Source of the DNA: Occallatibacter gabretensis
GTDB taxonomy: Bacteria > Acidobacteriota > Terriglobia > Terriglobales > Acidobacteriaceae
Reading direction: 5' to 3'
Assembly: GCF_001449115.1 (NCBI RefSeq)
Contig: NZ_LAIJ01000009.1
Location: 1,432,114 to 1,496,113 of the forward strand
DNA: 64,000 nt
Below, one piece after another: positions 26,001 through 33,711 of the stretch; the stretch's first letter is position 1; every line of letters begins with the position of its first letter. The position numbers and the translations under genes were made by a program. Under the pieces are notes generated by a model. That model had not been told where the DNA came from. It worked only from the letters and a program-made list of their open reading frames with translations, and ran no database searches.

Positions 26001-26588
26001 AGCCTGGGAGCATTCAAGCCCGACAGAGCTTTTTACAAGAGCTTTCCCAAGAGCTTTCTTGCCGGCGCGCGCTATGCGGTGCCTGAGCTGAACGCGAAGA
26101 TCGAGGTTCATCTCAGCCCGCACCCGAAGGAAGAAGTTGCCGCTGGAATGGTGACCTCAGGCATGCCGATCAACCTGAATACGAAAAAGAGCAAGGAAGA
26201 GGAAGACCGGTTCCCTGATCCGATGGCCGGCGAGGCGTTCACCATCTCAGGCAAGGAGGCTTCAAAGGAGCAATGGGCAGAGTCCATTGAGGCGATCGAC
26301 GTGGCAAAGCGGCGCGTCGAGGTGGATGAAAGCATGCCTGTCTTTGCCCGGTTCATCGAATCGTTGGACCACGTGCATCTGAATCTCTCACTTTCTCCCA
26401 CCGAGATTGCTCGTTTCAGCGGTCCGGCTCAGAACAGGCTCAACGAGCTGGCCGGCGAGATGACAGACCAGAACAGCGAGCACCCGGAACGATCTCTTGC
26501 GGCCGATAAGCTCAGGCGATCCCCGGTCTTTTTCGAGGCACTGCGCGCGTTTCTCCAGAAGCTGGAGACGGAACGGTTGGCCAAATGA
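23007..26588 (+). CDS. Giant Hsp70/actin-fold ATPase with ~600-aa N-terminal extension
   Basis: An 1193-aa cytoplasmic protein. The ATPase occupies ~615-1100: phosphate-1 loop IVGIDFGTTGTSVYRR (~620), phosphate-2 loop VTLDIGGGTTDIAVW (~848) and adenosine loop ISVFIGGNGSKLF (~988). The first ~600 residues have no motif I know; they include a WPDFRFQDD...KKYYLFESW patch just before the ATPase. There is no classic substrate-binding domain, but a helical tail of ~90 residues ends the protein. The architecture loosely recalls other large Hsp70-like proteins such as SrfB. It overlaps the next gene by 4 bp, so they are translationally coupled. Confidence 0.8.
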   Translation: MAILYLPRLKENREDGLVPPAREGLWSDEQARGRIEILAGALATQADEVEQDQQKQPRQEIHSIPDPWGRFLLFARALKEDDHPLHETIRGEWRGMLALFGLREIRRFDFLDLKLVDLSSAEDEGSGSFSRVLARLMPGEQDQIDPETSFFKFYLVKAHSRPRGMKPPRVFGITSPTTLVATGAHYDGIFDPKVVPWFDGEKLVDPCGQLNNRAILNDHERTALAEWVQRLKKSISVVKSDSPYHRIILERLAEYATALDRHANADPGPEIISDALPLKLAEGIFKSLAKAHRGSSGVVTELEIVRKVKGTEQYEGTGYVLIDPLIAPLLSEDHKPVRSLNEIVAYDNYTLEAAAALAGKKIAGEFPGNSGMRWCTPAFIFQNSIICEETPRSPKVPGNGKSNQKDEDAFPGCYNAKSADSSSPSDDVVRQIAFPLTTAALNLFSVDELVDSFRVKWEEDGSAVCGLTFAVRTVAKGTPVAGAEPPPMRRITIEKSYKKEDIVRLRRIPPIYIWPDFRFQDDTNGNNRWKKYYLFESWRGMSDTRTFAVKPLHGDDKDQRVIALGDEQFQLYPMKSFPEVLVCSTPRGGDPRSIDGDPPEGLLLLKAPATKGPGRGQTAIVGIDFGTTGTSVYRRIDGHDSPDAAARVTFNSHLFPVTVGGNEQFLGRITRQLFIPQEMGISKAENAGRILSVYQNFPKNSKDHPGDNTRTTVRDGHVLFPEPNNASGFFVGDDKSVHADMKWGHDQENEAAQGFLTQICMQTLAELLIMDGVEKVKLRYSYPTAFGSRDRTRWVSNWDTIVGNLKDVTSISIEPDQKELLCREAVAATHYFSKREGLVIQQGAVTLDIGGGTTDIAVWHKDADKQPSLLAHLSVLFAGRDVFLNPLGKQPKILTILDENIDTSKLAASGSHEHDNASGAFLNAVIAAHGDTMKNHIGTKATTSPVAEFLQILEIGLCGIGFYAGLQVGKLVHDGFYRDPETISVFIGGNGSKLFDWCSLGAFKPDRAFYKSFPKSFLAGARYAVPELNAKIEVHLSPHPKEEVAAGMVTSGMPINLNTKKSKEEEDRFPDPMAGEAFTISGKEASKEQWAESIEAIDVAKRRVEVDESMPVFARFIESLDHVHLNLSLSPTEIARFSGPAQNRLNELAGEMTDQNSEHPERSLAADKLRRSPVFFEALRAFLQKLETERLAK

Positions 26589-28225
26589 TGACGAACCGGC
26601 ACATCTCGCGCTATTCGTGTGTCTTCGCGGCGCTTTTCGTGCTGCTTGGTTTTGCAGGGCCGCAATCGTTTGCGGCGGACGTGAACGCTCCTGGTTATCC
26701 GATGGACAGCACCACGGCGGTTAAGCTGACCGGCAGCCTTAAACAACTGCTTGCAGTATCGAGAAAGGCCTGTCAAAGTGCGCAGCGCGTGGTGGATGGA
26801 GGAGCTCCTCAATCCGCCGCACTGCAAGCCGCCATTAACAATCTTACGAATGCATCCATTGACCAGCTTACTTTTCGTAACCAACAGAAGAAATCCATTA
26901 TTCGTTCGTTTGGCGACCCCTGTGCAGGTTCCGATACAAGCGACCCGAATACAGACATCAAGAGCCTGGGTTCTCCGCTTACCGTCAAGGACACGAAAGG
27001 TCAGTTTTCGTCGTCTATGAAGGATTTGGCGATGAAGCTTCAAGGCCTGGTGAAAGCCGGCAACGATCTTATCGCATCCTCGCAGGACGGCTCAGACATT
27101 GGCGGGCTGAAAACGGATCTTCAGACCATTGCCGCGCCGTGGGCACAACTCAAGGATGTTGGAAACAAGCTCTCACAGTCGAGTGAAACTAAAGCTATTG
27201 GCTTTAGCCTCGGCGTCCTGCCGGCCATTGCAACAGCCGGGACTGGATTCCAGGCAGATGCTTCCCAGACCACTCCAGTGACAACACCCGCTGCGGATGC
27301 GGGCGTCAAGGTGACTGACCAGAAGCAAAACACGAAACAAGACGAGCATAAATCCTTGCTCAGCTCGCCAGTTCCAAGTCTCCTTTTCGATGTGATTCTG
27401 TTCGTGCTCCTCATCGTCATTCTGCTGAAGATGCGTGACAGCAAAGTTCTTCAGTTGAGCGGTACGCAGGAGCAGGCGCTGGCCTCCGCTACTGAGAGCG
27501 TGAATGCTTTGTCGACTCGAGTGAGCGCGCTCAACCAGCAGGTTCAGACACTCATGACGAACCTGACGATCTTTGAGCAGGAGCAGAACAAGCGCGCGCA
27601 GGCGTCTTCGCAGGCATCGCAAGCATCGATCGATGCTGCCGTCGAGGCCCGCCGTCAGGCCGCGGCTTCCACGCCTGCACCACCGCCGGCTCCGCCTATC
27701 GTGCGGGCTTTCAAGAATGATCCGTCTCCGGCAACTTTCAATCCGGCATTGGATGAATCCTCGACTGGCAGCGGTTCGGGGCAGAATGTTCCGGCAGACA
27801 TCGGGCTCGCAGCCGCCGAGCCCGCGTCTGATCCGGATGCGCCCAGCGGGGATCCTGTGAAGGACTACAACCGCGCGCGGTCCATGGGCGGCGACGGAGA
27901 ATCCTGGTTCCGCAGTCATCACAGTCCCACTGACCTTGCCTGCGAAAATCTGGACGCATTAAAGGCGAGCAGCTCCGCTCAGGTGCGTTTTGTGCGCGAC
28001 ATTCGCGGGTCTTTTCTGGCTGTCAGAAGTATCGGAGATGCGGACTCGTATTTTGCTTTTCCCGCTTTCACCTTTGACCCCGGCTCATCTCGCCAGGAGT
28101 TCGAGGGCGTCTTCACTTACCGCAGCGCCGGTGGCAGCAGGCCTCGCCTGATCAGGGCTGCGGTTCTGCTGCAACGCGGCGACAAGTGGTATCTGGACGA
28201 GGCGGGAGAAATTCAGAATGGCTGA
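26585..28225 (+). CDS. Exported/membrane coiled-coil protein
   Basis: A 546-aa protein. Residues 1-30 are a signal peptide ending SFAAD. The ~30-260 part is helical and presumably periplasmic. A membrane helix at ~265-282 (LLFDVILFVLLIVILLKM) is followed by a coiled coil (~300-350, many Gln and Ala), a Pro-rich linker (TPAPPPAPP) and a compact C-terminal domain (~430-546) with a beta pattern (RFVRDIRGSFLAVRS...). The topology places the coiled coil and C-terminal domain in the cytoplasm, so it could transmit a signal or force between the periplasm and the Hsp70-like proteins on either side. It overlaps both neighbours (4 and 8 bp). Confidence 0.75.
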   Translation: MMTNRHISRYSCVFAALFVLLGFAGPQSFAADVNAPGYPMDSTTAVKLTGSLKQLLAVSRKACQSAQRVVDGGAPQSAALQAAINNLTNASIDQLTFRNQQKKSIIRSFGDPCAGSDTSDPNTDIKSLGSPLTVKDTKGQFSSSMKDLAMKLQGLVKAGNDLIASSQDGSDIGGLKTDLQTIAAPWAQLKDVGNKLSQSSETKAIGFSLGVLPAIATAGTGFQADASQTTPVTTPAADAGVKVTDQKQNTKQDEHKSLLSSPVPSLLFDVILFVLLIVILLKMRDSKVLQLSGTQEQALASATESVNALSTRVSALNQQVQTLMTNLTIFEQEQNKRAQASSQASQASIDAAVEARRQAAASTPAPPPAPPIVRAFKNDPSPATFNPALDESSTGSGSGQNVPADIGLAAAEPASDPDAPSGDPVKDYNRARSMGGDGESWFRSHHSPTDLACENLDALKASSSAQVRFVRDIRGSFLAVRSIGDADSYFAFPAFTFDPGSSRQEFEGVFTYRSAGGSRPRLIRAAVLLQRGDKWYLDEAGEIQNG

Positions 28226-30938
28226 GGCACGCATCTGTGAGAGCTGCCAGGCCTGGCTCTGCGCGCCGCAGGACGCATGGTGCGGCTATTGCGGTTCTTC
28301 CTGCGCGCGGCTGGATGTGATAGCGAGGCCTTCGATTCTGGTGGCGGGCGAGATTGCGCCGAAGATCGGCATTCGCCTGTTCAATCCCACGCTCTCGCAG
28401 CTCTCCATCGTTTCCGTCCATACGCCGCAATGGATGATCATCGAGCCGTGCATCGGGCAGACCGTGGCCCCCGGCGAGCAATGCCTTCTATGGGCTGAAG
28501 CGTCCACGTACGGTTTTGCCGAGCCGCAATCGGGAGAAATCGCGATTGCCACCACGCTTGGCCCCGCAGCAGCAGCAGTGAGCATTATCGATGAGCATCC
28601 GGCGATTGTCTGCACGCCGCAGGAAGTTGAGGTGTGGACTTCCCAGTCGCAGACCACGAGGCAAATCACCATCGAATTAGCTCCCAGCGGTGGAGACCTC
28701 GTCATTCATTCCGTCAACCAGGGACCGTCCGGCGGCTTGAACGTGATTACGGCGCTCAAACAGCCATTTCGCGCTTCCCCGGAGCGCCGCCTTGCTCTCA
28801 CGCTCAATGCGAAGAGCGAAGTGCTGGTCAAAAAAAGTTACGCTTCGCTTACCGTGCGATTTGAAGGCGCGCATGGACTGCGCGAAACCGAAGTCAAGAT
28901 CGGTTCTTCTGAGCGCAAGCCGCCGCAGATCACCTGGGCCGACGGCAGCAAGGCCCCGGAAACCCGCTTTCAGACCGGCGGCCAGACTCTTCGCCTTGTT
29001 CTGCGCAATCAAGCCGATCACGACCCTGAAGGCGGCCGTGGAAACGCAAAGTTGGTGGTGAAGTCCGCCGTACTGACACCTCCGCAGAATTGCCCCGCGG
29101 CCATCGTCCAACTGCAGACCAAGCTTCCGATCGAGATCCTCGGCGGCAACGAAGGCGCACTTGAGTTCAGTCTGAACCTGGAAGGCATGAAGCTTGCACA
29201 GCAGGAGCTCTTTCACTTCGATCTCGATGTGGAAGCGAACATCCCTGTTGCCCGCCGCCGCGTTCCACTATTCATCCGCCCACTGCCGTTCTTCGACGGT
29301 GTGCTGGCCATTGACTTTGGCTCGAGCAACACCACAAGCGCCACTGTTGAAACAGGCCGCGACCTTGAGATGATCCCGCTTGATCATCAGCAGCCTGTCT
29401 CACCCACTTATATCCAGTATGTGGATCTCTCGACGGCTGTGCCGGAAGTACGCATTGGCTCTGAAGTGAAGACGTTTGCAGCCATCGATGAAGATGAGTC
29501 TGCCAGCACGCTGAGCGGGCTTAAGCAGAAGCTTGGAGAGCCAAACGCCGTGCTGCCCGTGCGCCCCAAGAAGAGCGCTGACTGGATGACGCGCAGCGTT
29601 TCGCTTGCCGCTGCCGACTACCTCCACGAAATACGCCGCACCGCCGAGTCTCAAAGAAAAGCTATCTTTCGTGACTTCATCTTCACCCATCCAGCGGTCT
29701 GCTCTCTCGATCAGTTCCGGAATCTCAACTGGGCTGTCCGGCAGGCGTTCGGCGAAGCAAACATCCGGCTGCTTCAGGAGCCTGTTGCCGCTGTCATTCC
29801 GCTCATTACAGATCTCGTAGCCAATCCCAAAACTCCCGGCCACGATTTCACTGTCGCCTCCTTCGACCTTGGCGGTGGAACCACAGACATCGCGATTCTC
29901 ATTGTTCACCGCGAGTATAAAGACGGCAGCGGTTTCGAGATTCAGCCTCGCATAGCGAACTCTCAGGGCGTGCGCTTTGGTGGAGAAGATCTCACCGCCT
30001 ATCTTGAGGAACGCCTTCTTGCCAACTGCAATCTTTTGCTCTCTTCAAGGATGCCGGGGTTTCGCGTGGTGCAGGGCTGGATCAGCGGCGTCTCGCAAGG
30101 CGCTACGTTTCTGAACAAGTCCGCGCTGCATGAAGCCGCTGAGTACATCAAAGAGAGTCTCAGCCGCGAGGCAAAAAAGGACCAGTCCTCGCGGGCAATC
30201 GATCTGCATGTGTATTCCGAAGAAAAGCGCGTGGCGCGGTATGAGTCTTTCAGCATCCCTGATCTCATTGCAGCCGGAGGCCGCAATCTCTGCACGGATT
30301 TCATTGAGCATGCGCGCGAAAAGATCGATGAGCTGGCCCAGCTATTGCTTCGCTGCACCGCGGAGGTTTTAGCTCTCGACTACATTCATCTTTCGGGAAA
30401 GACATCTCTTTTGCCCGTTGTAGAAGAAACCATTCGAAAAGCATTCCCGAAAGTGACGATCATTCCGGCGAGAAATCCCAAGGAATGCGTTGTTGCGGGA
30501 GCTTGTCTCTCTATCTCCATGCGGTCGGGAACGGCACGCCGCCTTGTCCTTCCTTCCGGAGCGCAGCGCACTACATCGAGCATCGGCGTCTTTGACGTTG
30601 TCACGCGCCTCTTCCGCGCCATCCTGCCCGTCAATACGGAAGTTCCTGTCGATGGACTGCTCCGGGAGCTTCCCGGCTACTGGTTTGGAGAGGAAAAAAT
30701 CGCGCTTTGGGAGAATCTTGCACTCAGCGGCGAGGATATCGACTCAGCCCTGAGCAAGAAGCTGCTCACAAAGCTGGGAACATGGATTCCGGAGCGGTCC
30801 GCGCCTTCAGCCGATAGCAAGCCCTGGACGCTTCGGCTTGTTCTCAAGGATTTTCAGCTCAAAGTCTCTGCGATTGGCCCTCGCGGGGAGCAGATTGCCT
30901 TCCATCGCGAAGGTGAAGATAGCCGGCCAAAGGATTAG
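28218..30938 (+). CDS. Zinc-ribbon Hsp70-like ATPase
   Basis: A 906-aa protein. A zinc ribbon opens it (C7, C10, C22, C25: CESC...CGYC), followed by ~330 residues of Ig/beta-sandwich-like sequence. The Hsp70 ATPase follows (~355-800): VLAIDFGSSNTTSATV (~362), ASFDLGGGTTDIAIL (~549) and IHLSGKTSLLPVVEETI (~720), the three nucleotide loops. The last ~100 residues are a short beta tail, much smaller than the DnaK substrate domain. It is distinct in layout from the larger ATPase two genes upstream, so the cluster holds two non-redundant Hsp70-like engines. It overlaps the upstream gene by 8 bp. Confidence 0.8.
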   Translation: MAEARICESCQAWLCAPQDAWCGYCGSSCARLDVIARPSILVAGEIAPKIGIRLFNPTLSQLSIVSVHTPQWMIIEPCIGQTVAPGEQCLLWAEASTYGFAEPQSGEIAIATTLGPAAAAVSIIDEHPAIVCTPQEVEVWTSQSQTTRQITIELAPSGGDLVIHSVNQGPSGGLNVITALKQPFRASPERRLALTLNAKSEVLVKKSYASLTVRFEGAHGLRETEVKIGSSERKPPQITWADGSKAPETRFQTGGQTLRLVLRNQADHDPEGGRGNAKLVVKSAVLTPPQNCPAAIVQLQTKLPIEILGGNEGALEFSLNLEGMKLAQQELFHFDLDVEANIPVARRRVPLFIRPLPFFDGVLAIDFGSSNTTSATVETGRDLEMIPLDHQQPVSPTYIQYVDLSTAVPEVRIGSEVKTFAAIDEDESASTLSGLKQKLGEPNAVLPVRPKKSADWMTRSVSLAAADYLHEIRRTAESQRKAIFRDFIFTHPAVCSLDQFRNLNWAVRQAFGEANIRLLQEPVAAVIPLITDLVANPKTPGHDFTVASFDLGGGTTDIAILIVHREYKDGSGFEIQPRIANSQGVRFGGEDLTAYLEERLLANCNLLLSSRMPGFRVVQGWISGVSQGATFLNKSALHEAAEYIKESLSREAKKDQSSRAIDLHVYSEEKRVARYESFSIPDLIAAGGRNLCTDFIEHAREKIDELAQLLLRCTAEVLALDYIHLSGKTSLLPVVEETIRKAFPKVTIIPARNPKECVVAGACLSISMRSGTARRLVLPSGAQRTTSSIGVFDVVTRLFRAILPVNTEVPVDGLLRELPGYWFGEEKIALWENLALSGEDIDSALSKKLLTKLGTWIPERSAPSADSKPWTLRLVLKDFQLKVSAIGPRGEQIAFHREGEDSRPKD

Positions 30939-30942
30939 TGGA

Positions 30943-31650
30943 ATGAATGCCCTCATTTCCATTGCCGCAGTCGTGTTGCCGGTGTGTGGAATCGTGCTCG
31001 CCGTGCTGATTCTCGTCCGTCTCAGCGAGACCATTTCACGTGCCCAGGCTATGCAGACGCGCTTTGCCGCCTTCCAGAGCGCAGTCGCCATGTTCGGCAT
31101 TACTGCTGCCTCAACGAGTTTCAAAACTGAGATCAAACGTCTTGCTGGGCATCCCGCGATGGTTGCACCCGGCTTGGCTAATTCTTCTCCGTCGGGCGTG
31201 CCAGCACCGCCCCTGCATCCGGCTGATATTTTTCTCAACGCACTTCAACGTTGTAAGGATGCTGGACTTCGGCTCCAGGATCAGGTAAACGCCTGGGCGA
31301 ATGAGATTGACAGCGCGCTTCAAAAGCAGTCCCGCCGCCTTCCGGAGATCTTCCGGGATAATTCCGCGAACATCCTTAAGGCCGTGATTCAGGTTGCGGA
31401 CAATCAGGTCGACGTAAAACGGCAGAATTTGGCGCTGCAGGATGCACTCGATGAGATGGCTGCGCTGGCGGGCCTTGAATTTATCGTTCCGAATACGGGC
31501 GACCCCAGGAATGACCGGCTGCACAAGGCATTTCAGGCCGTTCACGAGCCGGACCGTCAACGCGGCGCTATTGCATCTGTCGCTATCCGCGGACTGATGC
31601 GGCCGCCTGGCGCCGTGATTTTGAAAGCTCACGTAAATCTCTTCAGCTGA
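30943..31650 (+). CDS. Membrane-anchored GrpE-like protein
   Basis: A 235-aa protein from ATG 30943 (AAGGA 8 bp upstream), 4 bp after the Hsp70-like gene. Residues ~4-24 form a membrane helix, followed by a linker. Residues ~92-235 resemble GrpE: a long helical part (FRDNSANILKAVIQVADN), then GLEFIVPNTGDPRNDRLHKA, aligning with the GrpE G-V-x-x-I...D-P-x-x-H-x-A turn, and IRGLMRPPGAVILKAHVNL, aligning with the final G-Y-x-L...I-R-x-A-x-V-x-V strands. GrpE ejects nucleotide from Hsp70, so this is a plausible exchange factor for the neighbouring ATPases. The similarity is by eye and remote. The domain recurs at 33458-34864. Confidence 0.6.
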   Translation: MNALISIAAVVLPVCGIVLAVLILVRLSETISRAQAMQTRFAAFQSAVAMFGITAASTSFKTEIKRLAGHPAMVAPGLANSSPSGVPAPPLHPADIFLNALQRCKDAGLRLQDQVNAWANEIDSALQKQSRRLPEIFRDNSANILKAVIQVADNQVDVKRQNLALQDALDEMAALAGLEFIVPNTGDPRNDRLHKAFQAVHEPDRQRGAIASVAIRGLMRPPGAVILKAHVNLFS

Positions 31651-31659
31651 GGGGTAGAT

Positions 31660-32880
31660 ATGAATCGCAGATGGCTTCTTCCGGGTCTCATCGGGCTTAT
31701 GTTTCTCTCCGCCTGCCGCACTGCGCCGGTATCCCTCACGCCGATGCAGATTGCGGAAAGGGCCAAGTCCGCCACGGTGCTTATTTTTACCAAGGTCAAT
31801 GCCACCGGAACGATTCCCAACTTAGCCCTCAATACAAACCATCTCAAGACGGATGCCTCTGCACGATTCCGCGCCGGCGACACCGATAAGGACATGCAGG
31901 AAAAATATGTGCAGACGTTTCTCGACAGCCCGGAAGATTATCTTCGCGAAGGAGATGATACTTTTTCCGTTAAGACGGAAGTCGGGATGTTGGGAACGGG
32001 CTTCATTGTGACTCCGGATGGCTACGTCCTCACCAATGCTCACGTCGTCAAGCCGGACAAGCAGGAACTGGCCAAGGCCGTTCTTGAGAAACTCTCCGAC
32101 GAAGTCAATCATGAAGTCGACGGCATCAAGCAGAATATTGACGGTATGCTGCCCGGCGAGGCCATTTCCGAGAGCGATGCCAACCGCCTGAGAGCTGCCC
32201 TCCTCAAGCAATACGCCAAAGACGCCGACCTCAATTTCCAAACCGAGGTGCTGGTCGTGCTCTCTCCCAAGACTCCGGGCGGCGAGCCTGACACGCGCCG
32301 CTGCGATATAAAAAAGCTGGGCGAAGTCACTCCGGGCAAGGACGTGGCAGTACTCAAAATCATGGGGAGTAATCTTCCCACGCTGCCCCTGGCGCAAGGT
32401 ATCGAGGCCGGCGGAGTCAGTGTCGGTTCCGATCTGCTCATCATGGGGTACCCCGGCCAGATCTTCAAGGACCCTGACATGACAGACGCGAGCAAGCTCC
32501 AGCCCTCGCTCACCATTGGCCATGTAAGCGGCATCCGCGATATGGCCGCCGGGTTTCATGTGATCCAGACGGACGCCACCATTAACCACGGCAACAGCGG
32601 CGGTCCCGCGCTCAATGACTTTGGACAGGTCGTGGGCCAGGCCACCTTCATGGAGGCTGATTCGCAGGGATTGAACTTTGCCATCGATATCGGCGTTGCG
32701 CGCGAGTTTCTTCAGGAGCTGAACGTGAACGTGAACTCGCCGTCGCACGGAATGGCATCCTCGGTTGCGTCAGCGCACGGGGAGTCGGGGCATCGCAGTT
32801 TTCCTATCGGCATCGTTCTGTTGTTCGTTCTTGTCATCGGCGCGGCTGTTGTTGTCGCCATCGTTGTCAGCCGCAGCTAG
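31660..32880 (+). CDS. Trypsin-like serine protease, lipoprotein with C-terminal membrane helix
   Basis: A 406-aa protein. Signal peptide with lipobox MFLSAC (Cys19). The protease core has the triad His128 (LTNAHVV), Asp228 (GKDVAVLKI) and Ser313 (NHGNSGGPAL), all in the right order and contexts of HtrA/Do-like trypsin folds. An insert of ~90 helical residues separates His and Asp. There is no PDZ domain; instead a Ser/His-rich linker leads to a membrane helix at ~380-402. The catalytic domain should be periplasmic, tethered at both ends. It lies 9 bp after the GrpE-like gene. It may process another cluster product; substrate unknown. Confidence 0.85.
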   Translation: MNRRWLLPGLIGLMFLSACRTAPVSLTPMQIAERAKSATVLIFTKVNATGTIPNLALNTNHLKTDASARFRAGDTDKDMQEKYVQTFLDSPEDYLREGDDTFSVKTEVGMLGTGFIVTPDGYVLTNAHVVKPDKQELAKAVLEKLSDEVNHEVDGIKQNIDGMLPGEAISESDANRLRAALLKQYAKDADLNFQTEVLVVLSPKTPGGEPDTRRCDIKKLGEVTPGKDVAVLKIMGSNLPTLPLAQGIEAGGVSVGSDLLIMGYPGQIFKDPDMTDASKLQPSLTIGHVSGIRDMAAGFHVIQTDATINHGNSGGPALNDFGQVVGQATFMEADSQGLNFAIDIGVAREFLQELNVNVNSPSHGMASSVASAHGESGHRSFPIGIVLLFVLVIGAAVVVAIVVSRS

Positions 32881-32908
32881 CGGCTGTGGTGCAGCTTCAA
32901 CCTGAACC

Positions 32909-33711
32909 GAAGACGCCCGCATGAGGGCGCGAGGGGAATGTATTGCATGATTCACCGGCTCTACCGGTTCCGGATTCTGCGTGAGGAGCCTTCGCCGCTC
33001 ATCGCTGCTATGGATGAGGCAGATGGCGCGCAGGTCTGGCTTGCTCCCATTCAGTTCGACCCTGACCGACGCGCAATCCAGACGGAGGAGCTTGTTGCTA
33101 TCGCTGAGTCGCGGAAAGCGGAAAATTTCACCGCCAACGGACACTTCTATCTTGTCGCCTCCTCAGAAGCTGAGGCTCTCGATCTGCTGACGGACGCCCT
33201 TGCCTGCATATCCATCGTGGATGAAACGAAACCGGAGATCAGCGACCAGGATCATATTAGGAAAAGTGACCTGGAGGATACCACTGAACCGCAACCAGCC
33301 AAGTCCGACCGCGTTCGTATTTTTCTGCTCGTTGCATTGGCTGCAGCCGCGGTGCTCGTTGTGATATTTATCATCGCCAACAGTAGATAGCGCTCTCGGC
33401 GCTGCTCAATTGGAATCAAGACGCTCGCATGAGGGCGCATTTTGGGGGAACGACTGCATGATTGACCGGCTTTACCGGTTCCGGATTCTGCGTGAGGAGC
33501 CTTCGAAGCTCATCGCCGCCATGGATGAGGCCAATGGCGCGCAGGTCTGGCTCGCTCCCATCCAGTTCGATCCCTCCCGCCGCGCAACCCAGACAAAAGC
33601 GCTGCTTGCCGTGGCTGAAACTCTGAAAGCGGAGAAATTCACTGCAAACGGGCGCTTCTATCTTGTCGCTTCCTCAGAGGCTGCGGCTCGCGATCTGCTT
33701 TCTGCAGCTCT
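32909..33711 (+). repeat. Two direct copies of a leader plus ~85-codon unit
   Basis: Copy 1 (about 32909-33200) and copy 2 (about 33418-33711) share the non-coding leader (AGACGC-CGCATGAGGGCGC) and the first ~85 codons of the two following genes, with most differences at third positions and a short indel in the leader. This is a tandem duplication that carried its own ribosome-site region. Confidence 0.8.
32947..33390 (+). CDS. Small membrane protein with duplicated unknown N-domain
   Basis: A 147-aa protein. ATG 32947 is chosen over ATG 32938 because it aligns with the start of its paralogue and has GAGGGG about 10 bp upstream. Residues 1-85 are a compact domain (HRLYRFRILREEPS, AQVWLAPIQFDP, NGHFYLVASSEAEALDLL) that I cannot assign. 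An acidic/polar linker (~86-120) and a C-terminal membrane helix (~124-145) follow. With no signal peptide, the N-domain should be cytoplasmic (tail-anchored). It is one of two copies; the other is fused to a GrpE-like domain. Confidence 0.75.
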   Translation: MIHRLYRFRILREEPSPLIAAMDEADGAQVWLAPIQFDPDRRAIQTEELVAIAESRKAENFTANGHFYLVASSEAEALDLLTDALACISIVDETKPEISDQDHIRKSDLEDTTEPQPAKSDRVRIFLLVALAAAAVLVVIFIIANSR

